Origin: Pyropia yezoensis
Lineage: Eukaryota; Rhodophyta; Bangiophyceae; Bangiales; Bangiaceae
DNA length: 64,000 nt
Direction: 5' to 3'
NCBI GenBank assembly: GCA_009829735.1
Contig: CM020620.1
Span: forward strand, 9,803,794 to 9,867,793
The notes beneath the pieces are model-generated. The model did not search any database and was not told the origin of the DNA. It saw only the letters and a program-made list of their open reading frames with translations. The translations under genes were made by a program, and so were the position numbers. Below, piece after piece: positions 29,801-40,570 of this stretch; position 1 is the first letter of the stretch, and each line of letters begins with the position of its first letter.

Positions 29801-29990
29801 CGTGCGTGTTGTTGGCAATTGGTAGGTCTGCATGGTTTTGCTTTTTCGACGACTTCTCCAGTGGCCAACGTCTTCTTCTCAGGAATCGAGCCGTCTTGTC
29901 GAAGACCTCGGCGCTGACGTACCCCTCCTGGTGCTTCTTTCCGCGCTACATGATTTAGTTGAGCTCTCCACTTGTCTTTTTACGTGACTG
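26831..29990. other. Three kilobases without a recognised gene
   Basis: Composition becomes balanced after ~26830. Frames up to ~240 codons exist (minus 27539-26817; plus 26845-27207, which has a hydrophobic stretch FLSSLVCLEAVGLVLTYTL), but none matches a family I know. 28180-28400 is again GC-rich with two CCGGGCGTGGCG repeats. A T8 run lies at 29358-29365. I see no tRNA, rRNA or transposon ends. Confidence 0.4.
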
Positions 29991-30017
29991 TTGGTTATGC
30001 GCAGGGAGCACGCCATC

Positions 30018-31556
30018 ATGAAAGATGTCGGGCGCGGGCGTGAGCGCGGCGTCGGTCGCGGCGGCCCTCCGCTTCCACCCCGACTTGGCGGAAACGAGCG
30101 CGGAGCTGGTGCCGGTCAGTCGCTTGCTCCCGGCGGCCGCGAGGGGCAAGGCCAAGGGTCACATGGCCAGGGACACCCTTTCTCCCTCGGTTCCGACGGC
30201 CAAGCTGGCCAGCGTGGGGGACATGGCCGTGGCGGTTATGGCGTGCAAGCCCCTGGTATGCCGCATGTCACCGGCGTCTCCGTTGGGCATGGCAGCCCAT
30301 TCTCGCAGCTGTCAGCTCTTCCCGGCTCGCCGACGTACCCCAGACTGTTGGACATTGTTGGTGAGCCGCCCACGCAGGAACGCACTCAAGGTCGGCTCCA
30401 TCCCACTCGCCAACGTGTGGCAAAAACCTCTCGCACACGCGACACCCAAATTGGGGCGGTGCACAAGGGCTGCCTCCCGTGTCGGGCGAACGGGAAGAAG
30501 TGCAAGTCGCACACACTCTATCCCTGTTGTGGGGCAATCCCCCCTCTGACAAACAAGAAGATGGTGTGTGGTCCAACAGTTTCTTGGTCGGGACGGGGAA
30601 GCAAGGCAAAGCCCCGCTGTCCCTCCCCTTATCCCCCCAGGGTCCCCTCAGAATCTCGCCTCTCAGAATCTCCCACCCCAGCACCTGCCCACCGGGCCAC
30701 ACGAAAATTCAAGACGATAATTGCAGAAAACCCTCAAATCCAAGCTGGATTTACTACTAAGCTAACTATCCCAAACTTAGGGAATATGGACCCAAATGCA
30801 GGGGGAGGAACGGGTCAGGCTAGTGGCCTGCCGCCCCTTGCATGGCACGTGTTGCCCCCCTACCTGGGGGTCAATACTGCCACACAACGTTTCCTGGACA
30901 AGCACATGTTCCAGAACTCGGCGCGGCCAGGATCGTCAATCTTGTCTGAGCTGGACCTCCTGGCGAGTGCGGCAGCATCACAGCTCAGTCAACGCCCTCT
31001 TCCAACGCAGACCCAGCAGCCCCCGCGGCCTCCGCTGGACCAGCTGCCTTCTCAGCCACCTCGAGCGCCGCAGCTGCCGCTGCCCACGCAGCCCGTGTCA
31101 TCGTCTGGGCCTGCTGTCGAAGCCCAACGGGACATGTTTTTACCAAGCCAGCGGCTGCTCGGCTTTACTGGACTCCCCCCTGGTGCAGATTCGTCTGAAG
31201 CGGGCAGTCGTAGGCTGACCCTGGTGAACGCACCTCTGCAGTCGCGGCTGGCTGCCGTAGCTGCAAATGAAGCGCGCTGCGGTCCAGGAGGGGCTGGCCT
31301 CTTAGGTCCAGCTGCTCTCTATCCTACCTCGGCCACCGACGGGGCCTCACCATCATGGACGCTCACGCTCGAGTGCTCGTCGGGTGTAGGGTCGCCTGTT
31401 TCTCCCATGCGGCCTTCTCCAGCCCGGAAGGCGATCCGGAGGCTGCGAAAGACATCAGCTGCAGCAGCTGCTGCTGCTGCTGCTGCAGCCGCGGCATTGG
31501 CGGCGGCAGCGGGCTCACCCGGATCCAGTCTGATGCCAATCCCCAGTGTAGCATAG
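30018..31556 (+). CDS. Unrecognised protein with RGG-rich start and Cys cluster
   Basis: Plus-strand frame of up to 521 codons ending in TAG at 31556. The ATG at 30018 gives MKDVGRGRERGVGRGG, an Arg/Gly-rich beginning that suggests RNA binding; a GCGCAG acceptor precedes it, so an upstream exon is possible. Mid-protein there is HKGCLPCRANGKKCKSH followed by YPCCGAIPP, a cysteine cluster that could bind zinc, loosely like a Zn2Cys6 finger. Then come a Pro/Gln-rich region (~31010-31110), PSPARKAIRRLRK, and an Ala13 tract near 31455-31495. A competing frame from 30025 (MSGAGVSAASVAAALRFHP) overlaps its 5' end and could be the true start with a later frame change. No domain recognised. Confidence 0.4.
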   Translation: MKDVGRGRERGVGRGGPPLPPRLGGNERGAGAGQSLAPGGREGQGQGSHGQGHPFSLGSDGQAGQRGGHGRGGYGVQAPGMPHVTGVSVGHGSPFSQLSALPGSPTYPRLLDIVGEPPTQERTQGRLHPTRQRVAKTSRTRDTQIGAVHKGCLPCRANGKKCKSHTLYPCCGAIPPLTNKKMVCGPTVSWSGRGSKAKPRCPSPYPPRVPSESRLSESPTPAPAHRATRKFKTIIAENPQIQAGFTTKLTIPNLGNMDPNAGGGTGQASGLPPLAWHVLPPYLGVNTATQRFLDKHMFQNSARPGSSILSELDLLASAAASQLSQRPLPTQTQQPPRPPLDQLPSQPPRAPQLPLPTQPVSSSGPAVEAQRDMFLPSQRLLGFTGLPPGADSSEAGSRRLTLVNAPLQSRLAAVAANEARCGPGGAGLLGPAALYPTSATDGASPSWTLTLECSSGVGSPVSPMRPSPARKAIRRLRKTSAAAAAAAAAAAAALAAAAGSPGSSLMPIPSVA

Positions 31557-31650
31557 TAAATAATCACCGATCGGCTTACCTAAAAGCTAGGTACTCGTAA
31601 TGAGATGGGGTTAAAAAACCCCAAATCTGGCTCGAGATGTCAGGGATTTC

Positions 31651-31722
31651 GCCCGGTTGCCCAGTGGTTTGAGCGCGCCATTCCGTATACTTCTCAAGGG
31701 CCCGGGTTCGATTTCGACTCTC
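31651..31722 (+). other. tRNA-like A-box/B-box pair (SINE head or relic)
   Basis: TTGCCCAGTGG at 31657-31667 resembles an RNA polymerase III A box, and GGTTCGATTTC at 31705-31715 a B box, with a spacing normal for a tRNA gene. However, neither an acceptor stem nor a T-stem forms, so this is not a functional tRNA. A tRNA-derived short interspersed element or a decayed tRNA would fit. It lies between two genes. Confidence 0.3.
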
Positions 31723-31962
31723 CGATATCTACGTTTTCGTTATTCCACACCCACCCCTACCAGAACGCGTGCTTCCCGCTCGCGCTTCCATTTGTCCGCG
31801 CCGTCGGTCTTGCGCGCGCTGGCGACGTCGCTGCGAGCTTCCTCTACGCCTCCGCTCGGTGGATCAGCACCTGTTTGCGCTTCAATTGCGGCGGCGCCCA
31901 CGCCTGCCGGAGAGCCGGCGGCCGAGGGGGCTCTGCCGTCCCCGGACGTGCCCCCGTTTGTT

Positions 31963-33199
31963 ATGTCGGAGCAGGCCACAAAGGCAATTAAGAATGCTGT
32001 GATTAAGGCAATCAGGGATAGCCTGCGACCCGTCACCATTGAGCTGACAACAGTGCGCACGTCCATGGTCGCCATGAAGACCTCGTTGGACGCTCTGTGC
32101 ACAACCATCGACACCCAAGGAGTGGGAAGCGAGCACGCGGCGCGGGCGCTGCAGCAACTTGAGGGCACTGTGAAGGGCGGCTTCTCTGACGTCATCGAGA
32201 TTGTCGAGCCATCCGCAACTCGCAGCAAGAACAAGGGCAAAGACGCCAATGCCCGAGTTGGCGGGCAGACGCCACTCTCCAGCGCGGCTTCGGGCGATGG
32301 TATTGGAAAAGGCGGTGGCAACGTCGAGGAGAGGGAGCACGCGCTCATGAGCAAGCGTGAGGAGGCCGAGAGGATCAACGGCGCGCTCTGCGCCATCCGA
32401 GATACGCTGAAGGAGCTGTGTACCAAGTCTATGTCTCAATCGTTGCTGACGGAGATGGCCTACCCAGACGAGCCCGACAGCAAAGCTTCTTTCTCAGACG
32501 GCAGGGCGCTCTGTGCTAGACGTTGCGGATGCGAAGGAGTATCTGAAGGGTCCGATCCATCTACCGGCTCGGGACGCAAATAAGCAGCCCCGCTTTTATC
32601 GAGTCTCAAGCAAGCTCGGGCTTGTTCTTTCACACCTGATTGGATCCCTGAAGCGGCATGTCCTTTCTGTGTACTTTCACAAGCTCAACATGAACAAGGA
32701 AGGCCTGAGACCCGCACTGGCGACGAAGTGGAAGAACGACAACAACTACACCGACTCAGAGCTGGGCACCTCCGCCATCGGTGCGGCCATGAACACGCTC
32801 TACCGCCGAGCAGGAATCAATGACATGTTCGTGCCTGCAAGCGCAGTGGGTAGCAAAGCGCATGTCGTTGGCTGCATGCGAGTGTGCTCGCTGGTGTCGC
32901 TCTGCGTGCGCAGCTTTATGGACGAGGTTGAGAGCGCGAGTGAGGAGGGCGTACCCACTTTCGCAGACAAGTCTTTGAGTCGCTCGAGCTGGGCTGCGGA
33001 GCTTGAGCTGACCGCTTCCTTTTGGCCCAAGAGTGACGCCGTGCATCACGAGGTCCGTCTCATTGATGGAGGCGATGATGGGCGCGCTGTACTGGCGTTC
33101 CCTGTTGGCGACAACCCCGTTTCCCGCCTCGATGGCGACATGGGCGCCGCTGACGACGACGCCTTTGACGACATGGACGGCTTCGAGTCAGACACTTAG
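31963..33199 (+). CDS. Unrecognised two-exon gene with acidic tail
   Basis: The plus-strand frame before 32583 and the frame 32513-33199 belong together. A donor GTACCAAG at 32420 and acceptor GGCAG ending at 32504 give an 85-nt, phase-consistent intron with a TTGCTGAC branch-like site and a CTTCTTTCTCAG tract; a simple one-base frameshift is the alternative. From the ATG at 31963 (MSEQATKAIKNAVIKAIRD) this gives 383 aa. The first exon is helical and charged (REHALMSKREEAERINGAL), suggesting a coiled coil. The second has LGLVLSHLIGSLKRHVLSVY, LATKWKNDNNYTDSE and an acidic C-terminus GAADDDAFDDMDGFESDT, ending in TAG. No family recognised; coding is supported by non-repetitive composition. An upstream in-frame extension to ~31660 is possible. 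Confidence 0.45.
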
Positions 33200-35241
33200 G
33201 CGTTGAGCATGTGCGGGGTATTTCGCGGTGTACACCGCCGGTGCTCTTTCTACAGTTCGTTTGTGTTCTGCAGTCTCCGTGTGCTTGCTCTATGCGTCGC
33301 TTCGCCTTTGCTGAAAATCGAACTTTGCTCGATCGCTCCGTGTTTAAATGCTATCCGCGCAAGCGCCACCCCCCGCTTTCCCCCCCCCCGACCCTGATGT
33401 CCCCCTCCTACCGCCGCCTGAGAACCTCGATTCTTCTTCCTAGCAGCACCACGGCCAATGATGCGCCAACTGCTCGTAGTTGGGCTCCGGTGCTGTGGCT
33501 GTGAGGCACGGGTCACTTGCTCCGTACGCCCCACGACCGCTACCTCCCACCCCCTCTGCACCTCAGGGAGCGCTCTCCCAGCGACGCTCCCCGCCGACGC
33601 CGCGTCGCCGCGGGCAAAGCTGCATGTGTGTCGGTGGCGCTTACCAAGCAGCCCTTCCTGTCGCCGTCGCGTCGTCGCGGCCGCCTAGAGTTGGAGTGCT
33701 GCGAGCGCAGGTGTCCGCCCGTGTCGTCGTCGCTACGCTCCCGCGGGTACCAGGCGCACGGGTGCGGAGCTCCAACTGCGTGATGGAGTAGGCCTGGGAT
33801 GGGTGATTTTGAGACGTGGACTGTGGGGAGTGACGTGAGCTGTGGAGGGTACCGTCAATAGACTGGGTGGTATGCGGGGAGGGAGCCTTTCGCGGGGTGG
33901 TGAGGCGATGCCGGCCCGCGACGGCCGCCGACTTAGCTCGGTGGGTGCTGCGGCTCCCGCCTGCCGCCTGCGGCGGCCTGACATGGTGGTCACCCAGCCG
34001 CCGCCGACGACGTAGCGTGGTGGACGCGCGCTCCGGCGGCCGTGTACACCCGCCAGTCGCACGCCAAAAGTGAAATAGTTTCGAGAGAATACCTACATTG
34101 CTTTCGTCACGACTCCTTTTGTTAATGAAACAAACATCTGCTGGCGCCCTTATTTTGTCCCCTGTCAGCCTTGTCTCCGACATTTCATTGGCCCGAACCC
34201 TTGTCTCGGCTTGGGCACCCATTGGAAATTGCGGCCCGGCCCGTGGCACTCGTGCCACAAGCATCAGGAAGGTCCGTGGCAGGCGCAGGTCACCTGCGGC
34301 AGGTGCTCGCAATGCTCGCGTGCTCGCATGTGCTCGCAGATTCCCCACCGAGACCTCTTCCGCCCACTGTCGGGGGCGTGATTCCAGTGCTCGCGAGGTG
34401 CTCCAAAACCTCGTTGCGAACACTTCTTTTGGTTTGCGACGATGGGGTTTGCACAGGGCTGCCCGACGTGGGGGGGCACGAGAGGAGGATGCTTATCCGC
34501 GCTTCGTTCTTTGCCCGGCTGGAAGCCTCGTTTCGACGCACAAAAACAGCGGTTCTGTGTCGGCGGTGCAACGTACGCCGCTTCGCTGCAGCAATTTGAT
34601 GTGAACGCGCTCACGTAGCTGTGGGACTCTGATTCCACGATAACTTGGAGCCCCCACATCATTGATTTGGACTCCTTCCAGCGGCAGCATCGCAGAGCCA
34701 TCTCGGGAACCGACAGTGTCATGAGCAGTGATCGCCGCATCCAACAGTCCGTGCGGTGAACCAGCCTGGTGGCGGCGGCGGCTGCGGTCGACGCCTCCCT
34801 CGACCGCCTCTCTTTTTTCATCCCACCCCCCGCCCCCCCTCTTCGTTGGTGTTCGTTGGGCGCCAGCACTGGAACCGTTGAGCGGCCAGAGCCGCCATGC
34901 CACGTGGCCATCTGCGGTGCTGTCGCCCGCGTCGGCCGGCGTCCCACACCGTGTCCACGACGGGTTTGCGGTGCACATAAGGCCGGCTAGTCCTTGTCGC
35001 CGCCGCGCGCCCGCACCCCCCTCCCCCTCGGGGCGCGCCCGTGCCCTCAACCGCTCGCCCCTCCCACTTCCCTCCCCGCCCCGAGCTAAGTGCGTCCCGT
35101 CCTTCGGCCGAGAGTAGCGTCTCTGTCCGTTGCCCCACCTTTCCTTTTCCCTGTATCCCTCTCTGGCCCCCGCCTCCGTTAGCGCCCTCGGTACGCGCCC
35201 CGGCTGCTCGCCTCGGGTCTCCCCCCCCCCCCAAGGCGGTA
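33200..35241. other. Region without recognised gene
   Basis: Contains frames of 80-320 codons on both strands, mostly Arg/Pro/Ser-rich and overlapping each other. Short TGCTCGCA repeats occur near 34300-34335. Similarity to copy 1 of the HNH gene only becomes clear at ~35242. No RNA or transposon end seen. Confidence 0.35.
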
Positions 35242-36725
35242 GGAGCGGAAGTGCGGGGGGGCCCGCTGCCGGCCAAGTCTCTTTGGCGGAGGCAGTCACG
35301 GGTGCCCATATTGCTGGGAGTTCTGACGCTGACGCTGAGCGCGGCGCCCCAAGCAAGGACGCCATGGGTGGTGTCAACATTGTGGTGGCTGCTGCCGCGA
35401 CGGGCTCCTCTTCTGGGCCGCGCAGCCAGTTTATCGCACCTCTCGCCCACACGTTCTCCCACCGCCCACTGGAATTTCACGGCGTCCCTTGGGCAAGCTC
35501 GGAGTATTGTTGGGTGCAGCTGATGTACGCAGAAAAGGTCACGCTCGAGAACGCGCTGCCGTTGGTGTTGCACCCTGTGTGTTCCAAAGTTGTTTTCCTG
35601 GCTGTCGGTACAATGCCGACCCCTGAAGAGCGGAAGACGTGGCTTTCATCTCTCGGTCGGCACTGCACGGCGTCGTCTGGTCCGCGTTTTGTCGCGAGGT
35701 CGTCGGATGCTACCGTCGACTCTGGTGCCTAGGGGACTCGGGCGCGGGAAGCGTTTGCGATGCCTGACGGCACGCTGCGACGCCCCGAACTGGCGCGCGT
35801 CATCGCGACGATGTCACACGGGCCAATCGAGGCCACGTTCGAGGTGGACCATGTCGACGGCGATTGTCAAAGCAACGCCGCGTACAACCTCGACGTGAAG
35901 CCACCGAATGTGCACTACAAGAAGACCAACGAGGAGCGTACCGGCATGGGCCAAAACCTGTACGCGGTCTCCTCTTCGGTAGATCGTACCATCTGAATAT
36001 GGCACTAAGACATGGCTGTCGCATCCCAAGCGTTTGGAATTGCGCGAGCCGTCATTGTAGCAGCCTGCATGGCGGCTGAGGCCGTCACCCCGGGAGCTGA
36101 AGAATGCGCTGGGAGCGGACTGCCGGCCGGTGCTGTTCGTCTCCCTGCGACTGACGGACGGGCCGCGCGTGTTGTCTTCTTCCGGTACGACAACAAGCAG
36201 GATTTTCCTGGCGAGCGGTGGCGCCCTGTCGTCCTGCGCGTTAGCGGTGAGATAGCGACCAGCGTCATGGTCTCGGACTGGGGTCGCGCCTCCTATAACG
36301 GCGACTCCCGATCCCGGCGGATGCGCTAGACCATGCGGGCTCACAGTCGCCTGCAGGCGCGCATCAATGGCAGACGTATTTACGTTCGTCCCGCTGATGC
36401 CGTATTGAATGCCTTCGGTGCGCCCTTACCGTGTGCGGACTCGCGGGGGCACAAGATGGTCGGTTCTTCATGTAAGCTTTCCAACCTCTACTGGTCAACC
36501 GGCAACAACCAGCGGAGCACGCGCGGCCTGTTACCCGGCATTGAGTACGAGGTGCGGTGGCACCAGGACACTACTCGGGTGCGTATGCCCAGTAGGTCGG
36601 AGACCAGCCGTGTGACAGGGGCGAGTGCGCCTAGATTGGCACTCTCACTCTCGTCGGGTGCCATCCTGTTCAATGAGTGGCATATCCGTCGCTTTACCCC
36701 AGTTTGTTTGGCCGGAGAAGAGTAG
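35242..36725 (+). pseudogene. HNH_3-like gene, copy 2, broken
   Basis: Plus-strand paralogue of the gene at 13.4-15.1 kb, recognisable from AGGPAAGQVSLAEAV to the C-terminal GLLPGIEYEVRWHQD. The HNH-like core is at 35844-35893 (VDHVDGDCQSNAAYNLDV). The reading frame is broken by a TAG at ~35730 (where copy 1 has Glu), by a frame loss near 35996-36012, and by a TAG at ~36327 (where copy 1 has Trp). The C-terminal block 36333-36725 remains open. This looks like a decayed copy, and substitutions are spread throughout. No identical direct repeat flanks it as for copy 1, although other direct repeats lie just downstream. Confidence 0.65.
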
Positions 36726-36768
36726 TTCTTGGTTTCCACTGCCCTGATTGATGCTATGAGTGTGTGAG

Positions 36769-36921
36769 GTGCTTCTCCTTCAGTTCGATGCGATTCCTGC
36801 TTTGAGTGTTTGATGTGCTTCTTCTTCAGTTCGATGCGTTTCCTGCTTTGATTGTTTCATGTGCTTCTCCTTCAGTTCGATGCGTTTCCTGCTTCGAGTG
36901 TTTGATGTGCTTCTCTTTGAG
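36769..36921 (+). repeat. 46-bp tandem repeat, ~3.3 units
   Basis: The motif GTGCTTCTCCTTCAGTTCGA recurs at 36769, 36815, 36861 and (partial) 36907, exactly 46 bp apart, with TTCCTGCTTTGAGTGTTTGA completing the unit. It lies immediately 3' of the broken HNH copy. Confidence 0.85.
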
Positions 36922-36944
36922 TCTCACTCGTGGCCTGCTCAACC

Positions 36945-37298
36945 TCTTGTCTGTGGAGTGCATGACTGGGTGCGCGCCACGAAATGGAGCGCGAGTGCAT
37001 CCGGATAGTGTCCGCCAGTCCACTCAGAAGGGAAATATTCACAATCACCTTTGATGTGTAATGATAACCATCTCAGGAGAGAGTAGTACGACAATAGCTC
37101 CCAATGGCACTGACCTATGGCTGAGCTGAGACATGGCATTCTTGTCGACCGAAAGCTTTTGACCGGTGCAAGACCGATGAGAACGCGCTCTCATTGTTTG
37201 CTGCGCCGCTAAAATAAGCGACGAGCCAACCAGTACCGGAAGTGTCGACCAGCGCCAAGGCCGCCAAAAGGCCGATGCTTGATAAATTTTTACTTCTT
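36945..37298. repeat. Direct repeat DR2, left copy
   Basis: Nearly identical to 38488-38840 (offset 1542-1543; one single-base indel and a few substitutions by eye). It includes TGGAGTGCATGACTGGGTGC at its start and CCAAGGCCGCCAAAAGGCCG near its end. No coding content recognised. Confidence 0.85.
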
Positions 37299-37828
37299 CG
37301 CTCTCAGACTGGCTCTCAGGCCATCAGGCACGCCGTTCGGGCCGACTCGCCCGCGAGATGTGACCCCACAGCTTGGAATCGCCTCTACCTTTTTCACAGC
37401 TCCGGGTAAACAAGTGGAAATTCCAAGATCTCCCGAAAGCGTACTCCCAACTGTAGAAGACCGCAAGTTTCTGAAAAAACAATTGAAAGTATTTGCAGCC
37501 CTTTCTGACCCGGCAGACGATCACATAATTGGGTTCTCAAGAAGCTGATTGCGCTGTTCAGTCAATGCGGTGCCCATAAACATCTGAAATTGACTTTATG
37601 TCTCGGTCTCGGGCCACCTTAACAGAATTCAGCGAGCAACGTTAACGCCACATGAAAGACTTTTTATATTCATGTCAAACCCATTCTTGCGTCCCTCCGA
37701 CGAGAAGTTGTGAGAAAAGTTTCACTTGTGACGCAAAAACCACTGCACGCCTAGGATGGGAAGAGCCTAACGTGTTTCCATTCCGGTTCGTTCTATCTAT
37801 GCATTAATCAATTACTTTTTTTTTTTCT
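37299..37828. other. Interval between DR2 and repeat R1b
   Basis: AT-richer sequence with one 90-codon plus-strand frame (37279-37548) whose product is not recognised. A T run lies at 37817-37826. Confidence 0.35.
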
Positions 37829-38156
37829 ATCACGATTAAGCCAACCAGAGTAGTCGTGTTCATCAGTCAGGTCTCGAACGAAGCACTAAAGGAGTTGAGC
37901 TCATAAGAAGACCTTGCATGGTTGTAGACAAACGCTTTGTAACAGCTTTTCCATGGGACTTGTGGGGGTGTTAGTTTTTTGTTTCGGGGCTCCACGCCCG
38001 CCATGCACAAGTTTGAAAAGGCGCAGACTGGCATGGTCTCATCATCCTGTCATGTCGAGAAGTCCTTGTGAACGCATTATGGTCATTCCTTCATCCGCAG
38101 CAGGTTGACCCATGGCACGGTGGCCAAACTCATGTTCGTACACATGATGCTCAGCA
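37829..38156 (-). repeat. Dispersed repeat R1, copy b (HEFGH motif remnant)
   Basis: Diverged second copy of the block at 2790-3126. On the minus strand it encodes HVYEHEFGHRAMGQPAADEG, containing HEFGH, the zinc-ligand motif of zincin metallopeptidases; about eighty codons around it stay open. It sits between the two DR2 copies. Probably a relic of a peptidase gene carried by a repeat. Confidence 0.5.
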
Positions 38157-38487
38157 ATTGTCATGCGCTTCCGCTCCGTTTTCGCGGTGCGGCAGCCGCC
38201 CCCTGACACGGCAGCGACTTGCTCTATCGTGCGCGCTGTGAATATGGGGGCCACACCCTTGCACGACTCGATTGTACACACCGGATTGGAGCGGCTTTAG
38301 GGGGTTGCAGCTCACCTTTTTTAGAATACTTAGGTCGAGGTGAAAACGGCGGGGCGGCCACGTGAGAGGTCTCACTGTCTTGCGAGAAGTGCTCAACATG
38401 AAACGTATACTCATGCCAATCTGTAGGGATAAACTCACGGGAGTATACTCATACGATGATGAAGTTGTGAGTAAAGTGAGATCAATT

Positions 38488-38840
38488 TCTTGTCTGTGGA
38501 GTGCATGACTGGGTGCGCGCCACGAAATGGAGCGCGAGTGCATCCGGATAGTGTCCGCCAGTCCACTCAGAAGGGAAATATTCTCAATCACCTTGATGTG
38601 TAATGATAACCATCTCAGGAGAGAGTAGTACGACAATAGCTCCCAATGGCACTGACCTATGGCTGAGCTGAGACATGGCATTCTTGTCGACCGAAAGCTT
38701 TTGACCGGTGCAAGACCGATGAGAACGCGCTCTCATTGTTTGTTGTGCCGCTAAAATAAGCGACGAGCCAACCAGTACCGGACGTGTCGACCAGCGCCAA
38801 GGCCGCCAAAAGGCCGATTCTTGATAAATTTCTACTTCTT
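38488..38840. repeat. Direct repeat DR2, right copy
   Basis: Pairs with 36945-37298. The two copies enclose ~1.2 kb containing repeat R1b, a layout that could be a small solo-LTR-like or duplicated unit, but the ends lack clear TG...CA termini. Confidence 0.85.
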
Positions 38841-40570
38841 TGCCACTTCTCACGCGCATGATGAAAAGCTCGAAAGGCGTGTGCATTGTGCCGGCTGAGA
38901 AGTTTTTCTTACGCGAGCATTAAGGCGTGCGATGACGCACGCCCTGGTCCAGCCGGGCGGGCGTTTCGTGTTTCAAATGTATCTGACGGCTGCTCAAAGA
39001 AATCTGAGCGCGCGCGTGCGGGAACGACGGCGTCGGAGCAATTTTGATGTGTCAATTTTGTCAGCAGTCTGTACGCACTGAATCACAACAGCGTCAAGAC
39101 CTGTAGACCTGCCCTGCTTTGGACGCGAGCGTGCCACAGAGGAGCTCCAGAACCTCCAGCCCACCAGGACGACGACAGTTTTACACATACGCTTGCTGAA
39201 CGAGAGAGCGAAATGGTCATTTTCAAGCCGGTGTGCTTTGCTCATACTAATTGTCATGAGTGTCGGTATGCGTGTGTTACGAGATCATGCCTCACGCACA
39301 ACCATGTGCGTCAACGTTGCGCACCCCAAGTGTATATTCAACTCACCGGTTCACTTCATCGTTTGTGGGTCCAATAAACGATTTTTAGGACGCTTCTTTC
39401 TTTTGCTTCCGAATAGCGCCGGCCCATTCTGATACAGCAGTGGAATCAGCGCATTTTGTATACTCCTGGTATAGAGAGCGCAGTTAAGGGCGGCCTGGAG
39501 CCCTTTGAGGAGCCGCACCGCCGGCGACACCCAAATAGCGGAGAGGAACACCTTGGACATGGGCCCTCCGCAGGGTCTTCACAAAGACAGAATCCCGCCT
39601 TACAGTGGAGATTAATGAATCCTCAGGAGGGGATGATGTCTACCTTTTTCTCGGTAGAAAAGGCGCTGGGCGGCTGAGACCACAACAATCGGCCTTCGCG
39701 CGTAGCAGGAGATCTCGAATATAATCATCAGTTCTGTGGCGAACCGGGGTGCCGCTTCTGTGCTTCGTTGTGAAGTTCGCACAAGCGCATGTGCTATCCA
39801 GGTCCGCCCAGTTAAGACAACATTCGTCGACTACTCATCGCCGAAACGCAGAGCGCCCCTGGACATCGCGCGTCTGAGCGCTCACCCGCTTCCCGTGGGC
39901 GACGCTGCATTTGACCAATTAGCACCCTCTTTGGGTTCACGCTGACTGCGATTGTGAGCCACGAATCTGTCATTAGGATGCCTTCATCGGACGGTAGGTT
40001 TGCTAATTACCATATGGTTTACTCAAGTAGCATGATGGACACGATTTTCTCGTGAAAGCATGTTGAACCCTGTGCAAGGCACCCCCACTTGAAAGAGGAC
40101 TCCTGGGTCGGATTGGGTGGCTCTCAATCGTTCATACCCCCTGCAACACGCCCAAAGAGAGCCGGATCGACGCCCGAGAGAGACTCAAACAGGCTCCTGG
40201 GTCCAAACTGGCATAGAGCAAAAATATCAGCCATGCACCATCAGAATCGCCGTGAGCTACTCTGTTGCTAGCGGGTTTCTTTTTGCGGTGAGGTGCTCTG
40301 TTCTGCGCGCAATATTTTGTACATTGATCTCCAGTGCTTCACGCCGCTTTGGAGTATTCAACCCAGATGTCTGAAAGAAACTCACAGAAACTGGGGGGGC
40401 GTGAAAGGGCGGATAGCCAGCCTGTTTGACAAAGTCCGTGACGGCGGTTTAGTGCGCACTATGCAGTTTGACAGCACTATCGAGGTACCGAGCAGCTTTC
40501 GGGAGAGACAATAGCTTAAGTGGCCAGGGTAGTTTCGCAAACGCGGTTTCATCCTTTTCCTTTCCTATAC
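38841..40570. other. Region without recognised gene
   Basis: Short frames only (under ~90 codons), balanced composition. I see no domain, RNA gene or repeat shared with the rest of the window. It includes the 3' flank of the CorA gene. Confidence 0.4.

Noticed and set aside
31651-31722. Functional tRNA gene
   Set aside because: Acceptor and T stems do not pair; kept only as a tRNA-like relic.
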